64,000 nucleotides of DNA. It comes from Cyrtodaria siliqua (Eukaryota; Mollusca; Bivalvia; Adapedonta; Hiatellidae). The notes under the pieces are model-generated. The model was not told the DNA's origin. It worked only from the letters and a program-made list of their open reading frames with translations, and did not search any database. The DNA is taken from contig JAWPHD010004492.1 of the NCBI GenBank assembly GCA_037043455.1, positions 48,501 to 112,500 of the forward strand, given 5' to 3'. Of this stretch, positions 35,326 to 47,252 are shown one piece after another. The position numbers were made by a program, and so were the translations under genes. The number at the start of each line of letters is the position of its first letter. The first letter of the stretch is position 1.

Positions 35326-36420
35326 ACACCAGGGCTACTGGAACAACATATATTTAGCCATTTTTTGATTGATATGACCATTTTATTATGAATTAGAACC
35401 GTTTTAAAATGTTCGATACTTCTAGAGAAAGCCTACTCTACCTAGAAGATAGTGTCCGATACACGGGCCGTCCTGTATACGTCCACGTCCAACGTAAGAG
35501 GCTAAATATTAAATGGAAAAAAATTATGCTTTATGATATAGCACTAAATACAAAAGAAACTGTAATGTTCATTTTGTATTTATAAGATAGCTGCTGAATA
35601 TACAAGTAATTCGCCATGTACTTGCAGTTGTATTTGAAAAGCCGGTCTGTCATGTATTTAAATTAATTCCCCATACTCTATATAAATTAGACTGTTGATC
35701 GTATAATGTATAACACATATGAAAAAGATGATAAACCGCAAATATAATCTGTCAACATAACTAACATATACTTAATGACATTATGTAGAACGTATCGCAT
35801 GTGGTTAAGCTGTTTAAACACCATTGTTTTTGTACGTTTAATTTTGTTTATTAAATTAGTTCTGCTGTCAGGTAATCGTTCAAAATTATACTGACAGTCA
35901 ATGAAAACGCACCATTAACTCCATATGTTTATGCTGTAGTATTTTGGAATAAAAGTACTCAATCAATATGTTCTATGTTCAAGGGTAGGCTTTTAACGCA
36001 GATAATGACCTTGTAATTTAACCCTTAACCCGCTACATATATATAATGGACTGTTCTTTCTTTGAATTAAGACCATTCCATTTATGTGACAAAGGGGTGT
36101 TTTGGGGGAAATGACTGATCATCAGCCGGACATTGTAAGCCCTGATCTGACTATTATAGTCGTGCTTAGGGGGTTAATAGTTAACATTGTACACTATTGA
36201 TAATCATACAAAAAGGTCAAAAGAAAACTGTTCCACTAAATTTCAAGCTGCATTAATCTGTCTCGGAATTAATTCCAATTAATTTTACTGGCCTTTTTAT
36301 TGTTTGACTTCAGACAGTATTATGCAATGACTTTTTTTGAGAAAAAGATTTCTTTGCGCGATGTAAGTGAAGAAGAAAACCGGAAATGCACGTGCATGTC
36401 ATAACACTAATGTGAAATGC
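35326..36420. other. Non-coding interval
   Basis: AT-rich sequence with no gene, tandem array or terminal repeat that I can identify. Confidence 0.5.
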
Positions 36421-36424
36421 ACTA

Positions 36425-37752
36425 AAGAAATATAAAAAGATCGGACAGGGAAAGTAGCATTCAAGGAGGACAGTCAACCACAAAACACAGAAACAAACAC
36501 GCAAACAGACAAACAAGAAGGCAAATGTAATAATAAATGCAAACGACATCACACACACAAAAGGGTTGACAATAGGGCTACCGCCTTGGAACGGTCAGTG
36601 GCAAAGTAGGCCACTGGGGGTTTAAACCGGTTCTAGTGTGCACCAAACCTCACACTTACCCTACTGTCATCCCATTAAAACAGGACAGTGTAAATAAAGA
36701 AATCCCCGCCATGATCTAATCTCTAACCAACAAGGCAGCATCAATAGGCAATATAAGTAAAACACAAATATGCTCGTGTAAATATAATACAAAAAAACAA
36801 TAGCCTAGAAAGCCACAATGAAGGTACTCAATGACTTAGCAGAAGCCAGAGCAACAAGAGAATAAACCATTAAGGGCACGACAAGAAAGATCATAGACAA
36901 ACATCAAACGCCACCGTCTCAATGGGATTTAGGTAGGCGTCATCAGGAAAGCATAGTGGCGAACTGTAAAAGTGTCCACCACCAAGCATGCAGTACGTTG
37001 CAAAATGATAGGGTCATAACCTCTTTGAACAAGTTTAACAAAGATAGTATGAAAGAATCTTACGAAGTTTATAAATCACATCACCATAGAAGTCAGGTTG
37101 TCGCAAAAGAGTCCTTAAATTACTTTTGTTTTTGGGAAGAAGATCAGGGTTACGATAATGGTTCAAAACTTGGTCGGAGCTATGACCATTTTTCAAATTG
37201 TTATAAATATCGTGACTGCACATTTGTTATGCACATTATATTTCTTGTTATATTATGCTGAAGCCATGGCCTTGTTATTCCAATAAATATAACCTAAGTT
37301 CAGTATTGAGTCTCTTTCATAGCCCATCTTCAATAATACAATTTTGCAAAGGTTTTACGAAGTTTATGGTAACGGTAATCCTGATTGAGTAGCTTTTTAG
37401 TTATACAAAGATTACGAATATTAAAGTCCTCAACTCGAGCACAAGCTCTTGAAAAACGAATAAGTTGAGACACATACACCCCATAAGAAGTTGCTCGGGG
37501 AACATCCCCATCCAAGTGGGGATAATTAAAATCATCTCTCTTGTCATAGATTTTGCTAATTATTTCACCATTTTTAATCGAGAGATCCAAATCAAGAAAA
37601 GAAGCGTTATTATCAGATATATTAGCTTTTTTAGGCTGAAGATCTTTAGGATAAATATTATTAACCATAGTTGGAAAGAAAGAAACTAAAATCCAGGTAT
37701 GCACGTAAACAAATGTTAAATGTCGAATCATATTTTGTCCAAAATGCCTCAC
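36425..37752 (-). mobile_element. Penelope-like retroelement, degraded 3' half
   Basis: This is the best-preserved copy of a family found throughout the window. Coding relics occupy 36950-37752; the roughly 500 bp below them form the 3' region with 'TTGACAATAGGGCTACCGCC' and 'GGTGCACACTAG'-type words. Other copies are listed separately. Confidence 0.55.
36950..37752 (-). pseudogene. Reverse-transcriptase C-terminal region, Penelope-like
   Basis: 37330-37752 reads NASFLDLDLSIKNGEIISKI, YDKRDDFNYPHLDGDVPRAT, SYGVYVSQLIRFSRAC and KLLNQDYRYHKLRKTF. In other frames 37035-37223 adds LLRQPDFYGDVIYKLRKI and 36955-37026 adds RGYDPIILQRTACLVVD. The order FLDL..., SYGVY-SQLIR, FYGD--YKLRKI, ACLVV is characteristic of a retroelement protein common in corals and bivalves; I place it with Penelope-like elements from the FLDLxI motif, with moderate certainty. 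At least two frameshifts break it, and the catalytic core upstream is absent. Confidence 0.55.
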
Positions 37753-37754
37753 AT

Positions 37755-38675
37755 TCTAACTTTTAACGTACATATATAGATAGCTGTTAATCACAGGTAG
37801 ACATAACATTGCGCGGGAAAATGGTGTTATTCAACTTAAGGATGTTGGCTGCGCAAGTTTTGACATTTTCAAGTCTAAAAAAAATATTTTTTAAATCATA
37901 GTTGTATTGGACAACATGATTATTTCATCATTTTTGCATTCTAGTAGAGATGGATATAACGTAGGATTTGATATATCAAATTTTAAACAAAACACATTTT
38001 CCCATATTTTTTCCGTCATTTGTGATCACTTTTTATTGTCAACAAAATAGGGTGTGTGGGTATCTATCCTTTTGCTACAGAAAAAATAAGCTTTTTGTTT
38101 TTCATTAGTGGAATACGTATATAAACGTAGATACTGATCTAATTTTATATTCGATCTCTATGTCAAAGTGTGTGTACAGTAGTTTACAGACTAAAAATTA
38201 TTAGAAGCCTGACGACTTATATAATATGTTTTTAATTGTTTTGAAAGAACTGTCTTAGGACCTTGTCATATACAAGTTTTAAAAAAAAGTTGAGCATTAG
38301 AACATTTTGGTTATCTTGAATTAAAAAAAACTGAGTGCGGTTCATATATGTTTGCTTTTTAAAGTAAAAAGACGAATGAGGATTACAATTGTTTGTGTAT
38401 GGGTTGAAAGAAATGTATATATGTAATCGAAAATTAATAGTTGTTTTTCAGTTAATATAATGTTTTGAAAAAAAAATGTGAAAGTGTTCAATGACTCTAT
38501 TTTCCCTCTTTTTAGTGAAATTTTGGAGTTAGAAATATTTGTCTTGTTCAAAGACGTCTAGCGGAAAAAAAAGTGTGATGACCTACCCTTTTTTGATCAT
38601 TTTGTATATAAATGATACCAAACAAGCTTTAACTTGAATATCAATTTAAACTCAGCACTACGTCCGTTACCAGCC
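37755..38675. other. Non-coding interval
   Basis: AT-rich, with no recognisable gene or terminal repeats. Confidence 0.5.
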
Positions 38676-38679
38676 AAAC

Positions 38680-39050
38680 TCCATAAGCCGGGGCTAGGCG
38701 GCATAAGAGGTATTTGTATCTTATTTTACCTCTTATGAACAAAGTATGATACTTTTCTCTTTTGCTTGTGTTGTTTGCTTTTAATTGATCCCCTGTTCAG
38801 TATCTATTGACAACATGCACGCTAGCGTAGGCTAAGTGTTGTGAGGCGGCTGTAAAATGTCGCTCCTACAACAAATCAGTAGTGTTATTACTTACTGGTC
38901 CTTTGGGATCATCAATACCGTTTAAGCCAGGGCTAGTGGCGTGAGGGGTTTTGTACCTTATATTAACTCTTAAGAACAGACTCAATAAAACCGAGTCTGC
39001 TACCTTTCTCTTTTGTTTGTATTATTATGCTTCAAGGTTACATTGCACCA
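38680..39050. repeat. Two direct copies of an approximately 130-bp dispersed repeat
   Basis: Copies at about 38685-38800 and 38925-39050 share 'AAGCC(G/A)GGGCTAG', a 'GAACA...GTATGATAC' or 'GAACAGACTCAATAAA' block and 'CTTTCTCTTTTG'. The same repeat is split by the long-TIR element at 46445 and 50275. Confidence 0.6.
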
Positions 39051-39720
39051 TTGATTTTCCTTCTTTGTTTTATATAGGACGAATGTATATTAAGAGATAA
39101 AAAAAATGCGCATTTTTCTCCGTAGAAAATAATTTTAAAACACATATCAATCAAACGATCGAGCGTCCGCCAATATAAAAATGCAATAAAAACAGGGGGT
39201 CATGTTACTATCAAGTAAGAACAAGCCAATCTGTTATATTATTATTATTATACCATATTTATATAGCACTCTTTTCATATATAACATACGTTCAAAAGTG
39301 CTTTACAAGTAAAACAATAATACATTCACACACAGTCAAAACTAAAAAAAGAACAATATATCTGTTGAATGACGTCACGTTCTATTTTGACACGTCACAG
39401 ATAGATTTACCCCATTTCTGCTTTCGCTTTACTGTCTATGTCAATTATAATTAAATATCCCAAACAAACACTAATCAATGTTCACAATACAGCATTTGGC
39501 TGAATTATAGGTAATAATAATAAAAAGCAATCAAAAGTATGCATTTTGTATCACTAGTAAGGCAGGTAAACGTTTTTTATTAGGCACTATTTGACAATAC
39601 ACCACGGAAGCACAAACGCAATGGTGCAATGTAACCTTCTTATGCATCCCCTTTTCAGTATTTGTGTCGAAAAGGCGTTAGTATGTTGTAAACTAATTAA
39701 CACATAGAAGCTGGAGAGGA
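39051..39720. other. Non-coding interval with a dispersed 'TTTATATAGCACTCTTTTC' repeat
   Basis: 39235-39320 has an ATT microsatellite, then TTTATATAGCACTCTTTTC and AAAGTGCTTTACAAG, a layout seen in dispersed repeats of many invertebrates. No gene. Confidence 0.45.
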
Positions 39721-39721
39721 T

Positions 39722-39895
39722 ATTTTTATTTACACTGTCCCGTTTTATTGGGATGACAATAGGTTAAGAGTGAGATTTGGTGCACCCTAGGACCTGGTTT
39801 AAACTCCTAGCGGCCCTTTTGGTTACTGACCGTTCCAAGGCGACAGCCATATTGGCAACCCTTTTATGTTTGCGATGTCATGTCTTGCCTTTTTT
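39722..39895 (+). mobile_element. Penelope-like 3'-region copy
   Basis: Same sense as the element RNA: 'TTTACACTGTCCCGTTTTAT', 'GGTGCACCCTAGGACC' and 'ACTGACCGTTCCAAGGCG'. A further piece at 40440-40480 ('TTGGTTGACGGTGGTCTTTG') would be its outer end, separated by an insertion. Confidence 0.6.
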
Positions 39896-40534
39896 CGCTG
39901 ACTCTTATATGGTTTTCATAACTGGTAGCAATGAACAGTTCTATGAGTTTTTCACTTGGATAACGCAATCTTATAAATACACATGGTAACAGTGAAAAGT
40001 TTATCTGTGTTGTAATGCAGACGCTAACGCATACACATCCCTTACATGTGAACACTTGTATCTCTGTGCTGATGTATACTTCTAGCACGTCGTGCTACAA
40101 TGGTGAATATGTGATCAATATGTAACGCAAGGATTTGACCGGAGCGAAGCGAGGTCGCCCACTTAGATTCAAAATGTTTGATAGGAAGAACAGATTGTAA
40201 AAACTGGGAAGAAAGTGTCTGGTAAGAAAAAACGGTCGTGGCGTGTTTACGTCTTCCTGACAACATTTTTTTTTTTCAATATTGTTTAAACACCCGTGAC
40301 TTGATCGGCTATTATGTTAAACAAACTTTGTCCCCAGTTCCAACTAAGATATAATGCTATTTTCTCTATGCAGCTAGTTTACGCTTGCGTAAAACCTTGC
40401 TTGTTTCATCTTTGTAATTGTTATTTGTTTATATGCGTGCTCTTGGTTGACGGTGGTCTTTGAATGCTACATTTCCTCTTAGTTTAAACTTATTTATTTT
40501 ACATCGATTGTAACGAAAGCTCTATGAACTTATT

Positions 40535-40692
40535 TGAATCACTCTCGATGTCTTCCTGGGTAGAACCAGTACTAAGCAATGCAGATAAAGTGTCTTGCTC
40601 AGGGACACAACGCATATGGAAATGACGGGAATCGAACCCACGACTTTTGGATCATGGGTCCAACGCTCTACCACTAGACCACAGCGCTCCAC
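40535..40692 (-). mobile_element. tRNA-derived SINE with conserved central domain
   Basis: On the minus strand the head has an A box (TGGTCTAGTGGTAGAGCG), an anticodon-stem-like TTGGA/TCCAA pair around a CAT loop, and a B box (GGGTTCGATTCCC). Downstream is 'CCCTGAGCAAGACACTTTAT', a block resembling the conserved core domains of animal SINE superfamilies, then 'AGTACTGGTTCTACCCAGGA'. The tRNA-like part lacks a matching acceptor stem, so it is a SINE head and not a functional tRNA. Confidence 0.75.
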
Positions 40693-41134
40693 AATATGTA
40701 AAGCCTGTAATAACACCTGATGTTTATGGATACAATGTTGAAGGTTGTCAAACCTTTCTTGTTGTCAACATTATCTATCCTTACGAAATTCAACTTGACA
40801 ATGCTTATCATTCCGATGATGTCACGTCTTTTCTTTGTGCGTAGCTCTCTATGGAAAATGAATTAATAATTTGCAATATGTCCGACCAGTGAATTCCGTT
40901 ATTTATTCGATGCTTCCCGAGCAACATCCAATGTGTATGTGTCTATATGTTTTCAAAGTTGTCGTTTACTAACTGCGTGTGGCATTCACACTCGTTACCT
41001 TTGTATAACTAAAAAAGTCGAACAGTGAACGATTTGGCCCGTTTCTATTCGTACATATTTTGAATGCATTTTAACTCTGCCTCTCCGAGGAAATGAGCGT
41101 AAAGAAATAGAAGTGCTTCCGATGGGGTAATTGT

Positions 41135-41371
41135 ACTTAGTGTTTGCCCTACTTTTTCCTCCAATCAGACGGTGAGGAATTTTAAAAAAATGGCCAACTT
41201 ATTCATGTAAATTTCTAACGATTACCAATTTTAACCATTTAATCATTAAGTTATTTCTTACTAAATGACACGCGCTTGTTTGGACACAAGGAGACGGATT
41301 TAGTAGAAGCGAACGTGTTAAGAGGCGTGGTTTTGTAGAAGCGCGGGAAAAAAGTAGGACAAACACTAAGT
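41135..41371 (+). mobile_element. 237-bp MITE, copy 1
   Basis: Ends ACTTAGTGTTTGCCCTACTT and its complement AAGTAGGACAAACACTAAGT. No coding capacity. Copy 2 at 41794-42030 has the same length and opposite orientation. Confidence 0.8.
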
Positions 41372-41374
41372 CAG

Positions 41375-41465
41375 TTTGAACAATTAAGAAACCCCGGTCA
41401 GTCGCTGCGCTCCTTCCCTTAGGATTTCTTAATTGTTAAAAGTTCAATTCATAGCCTCTAACTAA
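41375..41465. mobile_element. Foldback element, diverged partner of 41684-41790
   Basis: Arms GAACAATTAAGAAACCCC and its complement near 41445 enclose a GC-richer loop (CAGTCGCTGCGCTCCTTCC). The loop runs in the opposite sense relative to the partner element. Confidence 0.6.
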
Positions 41466-41683
41466 TACTTATCATATAACTTACGGTGTGGGAGTGGAAT
41501 AACACCATTCTATATGTTCGATATACCACTAGTTATATAACTATGACCACTAGTTATATAACTATGCAAATAAGCACAGTACGCGTTGTCAAAAAAAATC
41601 GATATGATCCAATTCCCACGGTTTATGTCGGTTTCGCGTGTTAAAGCGACAGGCAAAATGCAACAAAAGTCGATATGTATTAT

Positions 41684-41790
41684 TTAGAGGCTATGAAGTG
41701 AAATTTTAACAATTAAGAAACCCAAAGGGAAGGAGCGCAGCGACTGACCGGGGTTTCTTAATTGTTAAAATTTCACTTCTTAGCCTCTAA
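41684..41790. mobile_element. 107-bp foldback element with arms of about 40 bp
   Basis: TTAGAGGCTATGAAGTGAAA at the left pairs with the TTTCACTTCTTAGCCTCTAA end at the right, continuing through TTAACAATTAAGAAACCC. The loop is GGAGCGCAGCGACTGACC. Confidence 0.75.
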
Positions 41791-41793
41791 CTG

Positions 41794-42030
41794 ACTTAGT
41801 GTTTGCCCTACTTTTCTCCCGCGCTTCTACTAAACCACGCCTCAACACGTTCGCGCTTCTACTGAATCCGCCTCCTTGTGTCCAGACAAGCGCGTGCCGT
41901 TTAGTAAGCGATTACTTAATGATTAAGTGGTTAAAATTGGAGATCGTTAAAAATTTACATAAATAAGTTCGCCGTCTTTTTAAAATTCCTCACCGTCTGA
42001 TTAGAGGAAAAAGTAGGGCAAACACTAAGT
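41794..42030 (-). mobile_element. 237-bp MITE, copy 2 (inverted)
   Basis: Same ends and length as 41135-41371 but reversed; it directly abuts the 107-bp foldback element. Confidence 0.8.
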
Positions 42031-42059
42031 GAGTTATGTGATAAATAGAATCTAACATT

Positions 42060-42170
42060 CGTACTCATTCATTATTGAATCTATTAAACTCGTTAGCAAA
42101 AATGATATAATGCGGGGCTCTTTTTTGCGAACTCGTTTAATAAATTCAATAATGATTAAGTACTCATGTA
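42060..42170. repeat. Imperfect palindrome
   Basis: 'CATTATTGAATCTATTAAAC' and 'GTTTAATAAATTCAATAATG' are complementary arms around a GC-richer centre. Confidence 0.6.
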
Positions 42171-42259
42171 AGATCCTCTATGTAGACGATATCAACAAAT
42201 ATGAGCCACTGTTGCTGAGTAGTACGGAAAATGGTACATATGCTTCGTGCATATTGCAA

Positions 42260-42500
42260 TAGGGTCAACCCCGGTACGTTCGGACACCGTCGTATTCAGG
42301 TACTTGTTTTGACAAATATCTGTGCGCCGGAAGCTTTATGAAATAATTGCGTAATGAAGGGTCATATGCGAATCGTTTTCAAATACAAACAGAATTAATC
42401 ATTCTATTTAACACTTATTAAACCATTTGTCATCACATCTCTGGTACAGTCGGTCTCTTACCGGTACATTCGGACACCCATGAAAGTACACTCGGACATC
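42260..42500 (+). repeat. Dispersed short repeats 'GGTACGTTCGGACACC'
   Basis: The word occurs near 42270 and 42460, with a third weaker form (TACACTCGGACATC) near 42485. Function unknown. Confidence 0.4.
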
Positions 42501-44180
42501 TGCGAAAGTTCGAAAACCGTAAATCCAGTGGGTTTTAAAAAAATATCACTATACAAGGTAAAAGACGGTATGGAGCCATACACAACTACTATTTAAGTAA
42601 ATATATACAAACATAGAAAAACACGCACCAACCCATCATTTGACTCCATTTTCCTGGAGCTGGAAGTGTGGCGATGGTTTCAAATTGATTGACGCAGATT
42701 TATTATATCTATAATAATTTATATAATTACATTATTGTTGATTGTTTTGGAAGGCGCTTAAGTAAGGGAGATACCTCCTATGTGGATGCTTACAGTTAAT
42801 GCAGAGAACATCAGACTTTTTATTTGGTTTGAAAAGTAAATGTTAGTTTTACTATAGTTTTATACAAGCGAACAAATGTATTGTTAATACATATCAACAT
42901 TATATTCACAACCGATCATTTAGGGAACCGTCGAAAAAGCTCAAATTGTTTATTTTAAGAACTCTGTGATACTTTGTAATCATTTCTAATAAACATGCAT
43001 TTGTGATTTTTTTGATAACTAAGTTACACCTATAATGTGTTACGCTACGAAAGTATTAAATGTTGATCATATTAAACAAACCCATCTCATATGTTTAAAT
43101 AAGTATTGGGGTAAACGTATCAACGAATAATTCCTATTTCATGGAAATATGAAAGAATAAAATAACGCACACACAGAGAGCATATTATAAAGCACTGGTG
43201 CAAGATGTTAATAATGAAGAGAAAAGCACGTATATCACAATGTTAACTTAACTAGATGTTAAATGCCTTAGACATTTTGCTAAACAAAATTATATTGGCA
43301 TATCTGCTTATATATTATATATTTTATATTTATTGACGTTTCATCACAATATGACATTAAATGTATATTTTTCATAAAATAATGATAACGTGCATATGTA
43401 ACTCCAGACGGAGGTAAATGAAACAATAGTAAGACATACACATTAGGTGGTCCCGCCTTAATTCCATTAAGCGATGGGAAAGCTTATATAAGCAGGATTT
43501 TATAACAGAGATTTCGAAAATAAAGCACGTTTAAAAGCATATTTTACAGAAAAAAATGCGATAACCTGTTTAAAATTATCTATTAAATAATTATTTTTAC
43601 AATAATTATGCAAACATTTTAAGCCAGAATTAAGGTTTTATTTCATATCCCAGCCAACCCCGTTTTCGCTTCTTGGAGAAGGGGTTGGATGGGGTATGAC
43701 CACGTAATGATGCAAAACACAAACACGTATTATATTCCTTAATATACTGTCCGTATGTAAAACAGCTAAGAGTTGAGCAGCCAATGGTAATCTTGATTAT
43801 ATCATACATTAATGTATTACTAAGTTAACATAAAATTAATTTTAAACAAGTACTTTAAGAATTTGTTTGTTTGTTTGTTTGTATGTTTTATGCCATTTTC
43901 AACACATGTAAGGTTATATTTGATTTTTTTTTTGTGGTGGAGGCACACCACCCATTTTTCCTGGGTAGAACTCACACAAATCTGGAAAAAAATATGCGTA
44001 ACTTTTTTATTGAAACGCTCGTAATACGGTAAGAAGAGCGTACGCAAAACTTACGTCAGAAACCGTGAGTAAGTTGCTTATTGAAACGGACCCCAGTACT
44101 GTACACCTCCCGCCATACGTAAGAATCGACACTTCCTCACTTACAAGTCGAGCTCCCGGTGGGATTTAAGAGTTTGTAAA
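42501..44180. other. Non-coding interval with a TATA-like box and a hairpin
   Basis: GCTTATATAAGCAGG at about 43483 resembles a TATA box, but no coding exon follows. A hairpin of ATATCCCAGCCAACCCC with GGGGTTGGATGGGGTAT lies at 43646-43700. At 43955-44165 a minus-strand SINE fragment shares the 'CCTGGGTAGAAC' and 'CCTCCCGCCAT' words with the copy at 32526. Confidence 0.45.
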
Positions 44181-44181
44181 T

Positions 44182-44273
44182 CGAGGGTTCAGTGCAAAAC
44201 TATTGTATCTCTTTCTTTATTCATACATGTATGTAGTTACAATAGTTTTGCACTGACCCCTCGAAATTCGCGA
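44182..44273. repeat. 92-bp hairpin (MITE-like)
   Basis: CAGTGCAAAACTATTGTA pairs with TACAATAGTTTTGCACTG, and the outer CGAGGG pairs with CCCTCG apart from one mismatch. Confidence 0.7.
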
Positions 44274-44414
44274 TGAGTATGTAATGTGATTTAACGTTTT
44301 GTAGCTCAAGGGATGGTCAATACTACTTATTTCCTCTCAATACTAGAGTAAAAATTGCGTGATACATAGGCTATATAGAGCATATTTGTTTGTTTTGAGT
44401 GAATATATTATTTT

Positions 44415-44505
44415 CATCGAGAAGTGAGACAACTTATATTTTCAAGAGTGCTTTAGCACGAGTGAAAATATTTGAGTTTTCTCACTTCGAGATGAATATG
44501 AATCC
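44415..44505. repeat. Imperfect palindrome
   Basis: TTCATCGAGAAGTGAGA at the left pairs with TCTCACTTCGAGATGAA at the right, around an AT-rich centre with GTGCTTTAGCAC. Confidence 0.6.
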
Positions 44506-44713
44506 TACATTCAAGACAAACCAACAAATATTCTATTTAGTATATACCCACAACCTGGAAATTTATACAGAAAAAAATATAATTCGCCGAAACAATGACG
44601 TCAATAACGTGAACAACGTGAACAACGTCAACAGTTGCGTGACGTCATGTTCAGTGATACTATGTTATATTTTTACATGTGAACAATTAACAATGGAATT
44701 ATATAGAGAATAA

Positions 44714-44842
44714 TAAATGGGTATTTTCATATCACATCCTATATCAGGCCTGAGACATCCTGTCAGCCGAGAGCTTTAGCTCGAGCGCTGAAATGGGTCG
44801 AGGGCCTGATATAGGGTGTGATATGAAAATACTCATTTTTTA
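44714..44842. mobile_element. Palindromic MITE of about 129 bp
   Basis: GTATTTTCATATCACATCCT at the left pairs with the AGGGTGTGATATGAAAATAC end at the right, extended inward by ATATCAGGCC and GGCCTGATAT. The loop contains GAGCTTTAGCTC. Confidence 0.75.
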
Positions 44843-44844
44843 TT

Positions 44845-45540
44845 CTATTTATCATATACCTCGGCAAGGACTTTGTTGCACTGTCAACTTCAACTAACTT
44901 ACTACGCTGTTTTCCAGGGAGAAAACAATACTATTATTATTATCTATTATTAATAGATGTAATCCCAGTTTGATGTGTTCATGCACGTCTGTCGCGTAAA
45001 CTTGTCTAGATCTACACGACATTTTTGTTTTTGAAATTTGATTTAAAATGAACGCCATTGAATTTGAAATTGACAAATTCATAAAAAGAATGGTCACAAG
45101 TTGTTATTTCATCCACGGATGGTTCCATATCACTGAGTTTATTATAAATTTGTTAAACTCTCTTTATGGTCCATGTACTATGCATTATTTATTTCTTTAT
45201 TTTACTTCTATCTATCTATTTTCTCCGTTATTTCATCTTATTAGCATTACTAGTCAAGTCATATTTGCACACAGTCAAATTTTTGTTTTATTCTCTGATT
45301 GGAATGTGCGAACAATTCATTAACAGCTTCATTTTACGTGTTAATAAGCTATGCTGTGTTAAATGTAATAAGCAAATACAATCCCCCGGAAAGGCTCTAC
45401 AATACCTAAAGGCGCATTTTTAATGTCGTTATATTTAAAGAGTTTGAAATCAATGTAAATGAACGACAGTTTGCCTTTTGCCTACATTACCGACAATAAT
45501 TATAATGCAAAAGTCGATCTTGCAAAACATCAAGTACATA
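44845..45540. other. Non-coding interval
   Basis: No gene or repeat that I can name; short hydrophobic reading frames here lack splice or start context. Confidence 0.5.
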
Positions 45541-45557
45541 ACGCCGAAATCCAACTA

Positions 45558-45660
45558 ATGCATATATTATACTGAATCGAAAAAGAAACGATGCATATAT
45601 TATACTGAATCGAAAAAGAAACGCAACTCGGGAATTTCTTTTTCGCTTCAGTATACAATA
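45558..45660. repeat. 33-bp tandem duplication with partial inverted third copy
   Basis: ATGCATATATTATACTGAAT followed by CGAAAAAGAAACG occurs at 45558 and 45591. The complement TTTCTTTTTCGCTTCAGTAT lies at about 45637. Confidence 0.75.
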
Positions 45661-45779
45661 ACACAAATAACACAAGTACACAGTACATAATTTAAAAGTA
45701 TAAAGTAAAACACCACAAATAGAAAAGGGTCATGCTACAATGCCCTTAACGGTATTCTAGGCGTTTTATATTCATAAAT

Positions 45780-45870
45780 ACGTGATTATTTTCGGTAAGA
45801 GTGAGGTTTGGTCAACTCTAGAATCTGGTATAGAATGCCACTGACCGTTCCACGTCTCACACCACAATTA
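45780..45870 (+). mobile_element. Penelope-like 3'-region fragment
   Basis: Retains 'AAGAGTGAGGTTTGGT' and 'GCCACTGACCGTTCCA', in the order of the longer copies. Confidence 0.45.
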
Positions 45871-46440
45871 ATTTTCCATAGGGTCCCATTGTAATGTTTT
45901 GTTCGTGGCATAGAGATAAACAAAATTTACAACATGTATTTATGCTTAAATTCTTTATTGAGCCAATATCTGCAATTTAAAACACAATTAACAGATTGAA
46001 CTTTTTTAATTCCATATTTGCGTGACACCTATCAAAGGTTAGACAAAAATACAACCCGTGGTGATTAGACACATGATGTGTAAAATGAGACAGAATTGGC
46101 TAGGCATCTTATATAAACATGAATTTTTCTGTGATCTCTTCCGAAAATGCTGCAGATTTAGAACCTGGTAAAGATAAACCAATGTATCATGTAAAATGTA
46201 GAAAAGCGAACTTATTTTTTGCATCTACCTCCTTCGTCGGCTAGTGTATTCAAGGGAGATACTAGTGCTGTGAGTCCTTAAAAGGCGCTACCCTAATTTC
46301 AATTATGTTTGTTGTGTCGCTTACGTCACTTATATTTATTTTTTATTTGTTGGCTTTGAATGCGTGTTATTACTTACTGGTCCTTTGGAATCATCAAGCC
46401 CAATCTTTGTGGCTTTAAAGTAGAATATCGCTTAAGCCGG
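45871..46440. other. Non-coding interval
   Basis: Mostly unrecognised sequence. Its last 80 bp belong to the dispersed repeat of 38900-39050 ('ATTACTTACTGGTCCTTTGG'). Confidence 0.5.
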
Positions 46441-47111
46441 TGTGTAGCAACCCTAAATGTAACAAACCGCCAAAGGTAACAACAACGAAATTACGAACGC
46501 CATTCGTAACAACATTTCGGCAAATGTAACAATTTTCCGCTAAATGTTACAAAATCAGTTTTCGCTAAAAGTTACAAATATGTGCCATATGTAACACAAG
46601 TTTAGGTTCCGCTAAAATTTACAACCACTTTCGCTAAATGTTACAACTAATTAAGTATCACCTGGTATGTTTTTCTTTGTATGTCGTTTAAGAAAACTCG
46701 AATATTTTTAACATAACCATCAAAGTTTCGGGAATACACAATAAAAACAAACTATTTTATAAAAAAATTCGTGTCCGCTCATTGAGTGAACCATTGTTCT
46801 TCTGAAAGGCAGCCCAGCCTTTCTGTGCGTTCAGTACTTTGATCGATTTTGCGTAGTCTGAAAGGTTCCTTGCCAAGAAAGCATAGAACCAAGATTGATT
46901 GAACGTAATATCTGTTCTGTTTGGGGATTTTGTAGAGACAAAGACGTTTACAGGCCAAATAAATATTATTATATCTCACTTTCAACACTCCATTATATTA
47001 AATTCCCTATACCCCAAAGTGAAGCAATACCAGATGGTTCCTTGTTTTGACGTCAGAGTAAGACATTTTGAAATGGCACCCCTCCATGTGGTCGGTATAA
47101 TAAAATAAATA

Positions 47112-47112
47112 T

Positions 47113-47150
<38 letters not shown>

Positions 47151-47167
47151 CTTGCTTGCTTGCTTGC

Positions 47168-47250
<83 letters not shown>
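47112..47250. repeat. (GATT)n microsatellite with (GCTT)n interruption
   Basis: About 34 tetranucleotide units of GATT, with five GCTT units near 47151-47169. Open frames rich in SINQ on the minus strand are artefacts of this repeat. Confidence 0.95.

Positions 47251-47252
<2 letters not shown>

Noticed and set aside
43478..43500. TATA-box promoter (GCTTATATAAGCAGG)
   Set aside because: The motif is good but no exon, signal peptide or splice donor follows, and AT-rich DNA gives such matches by chance.
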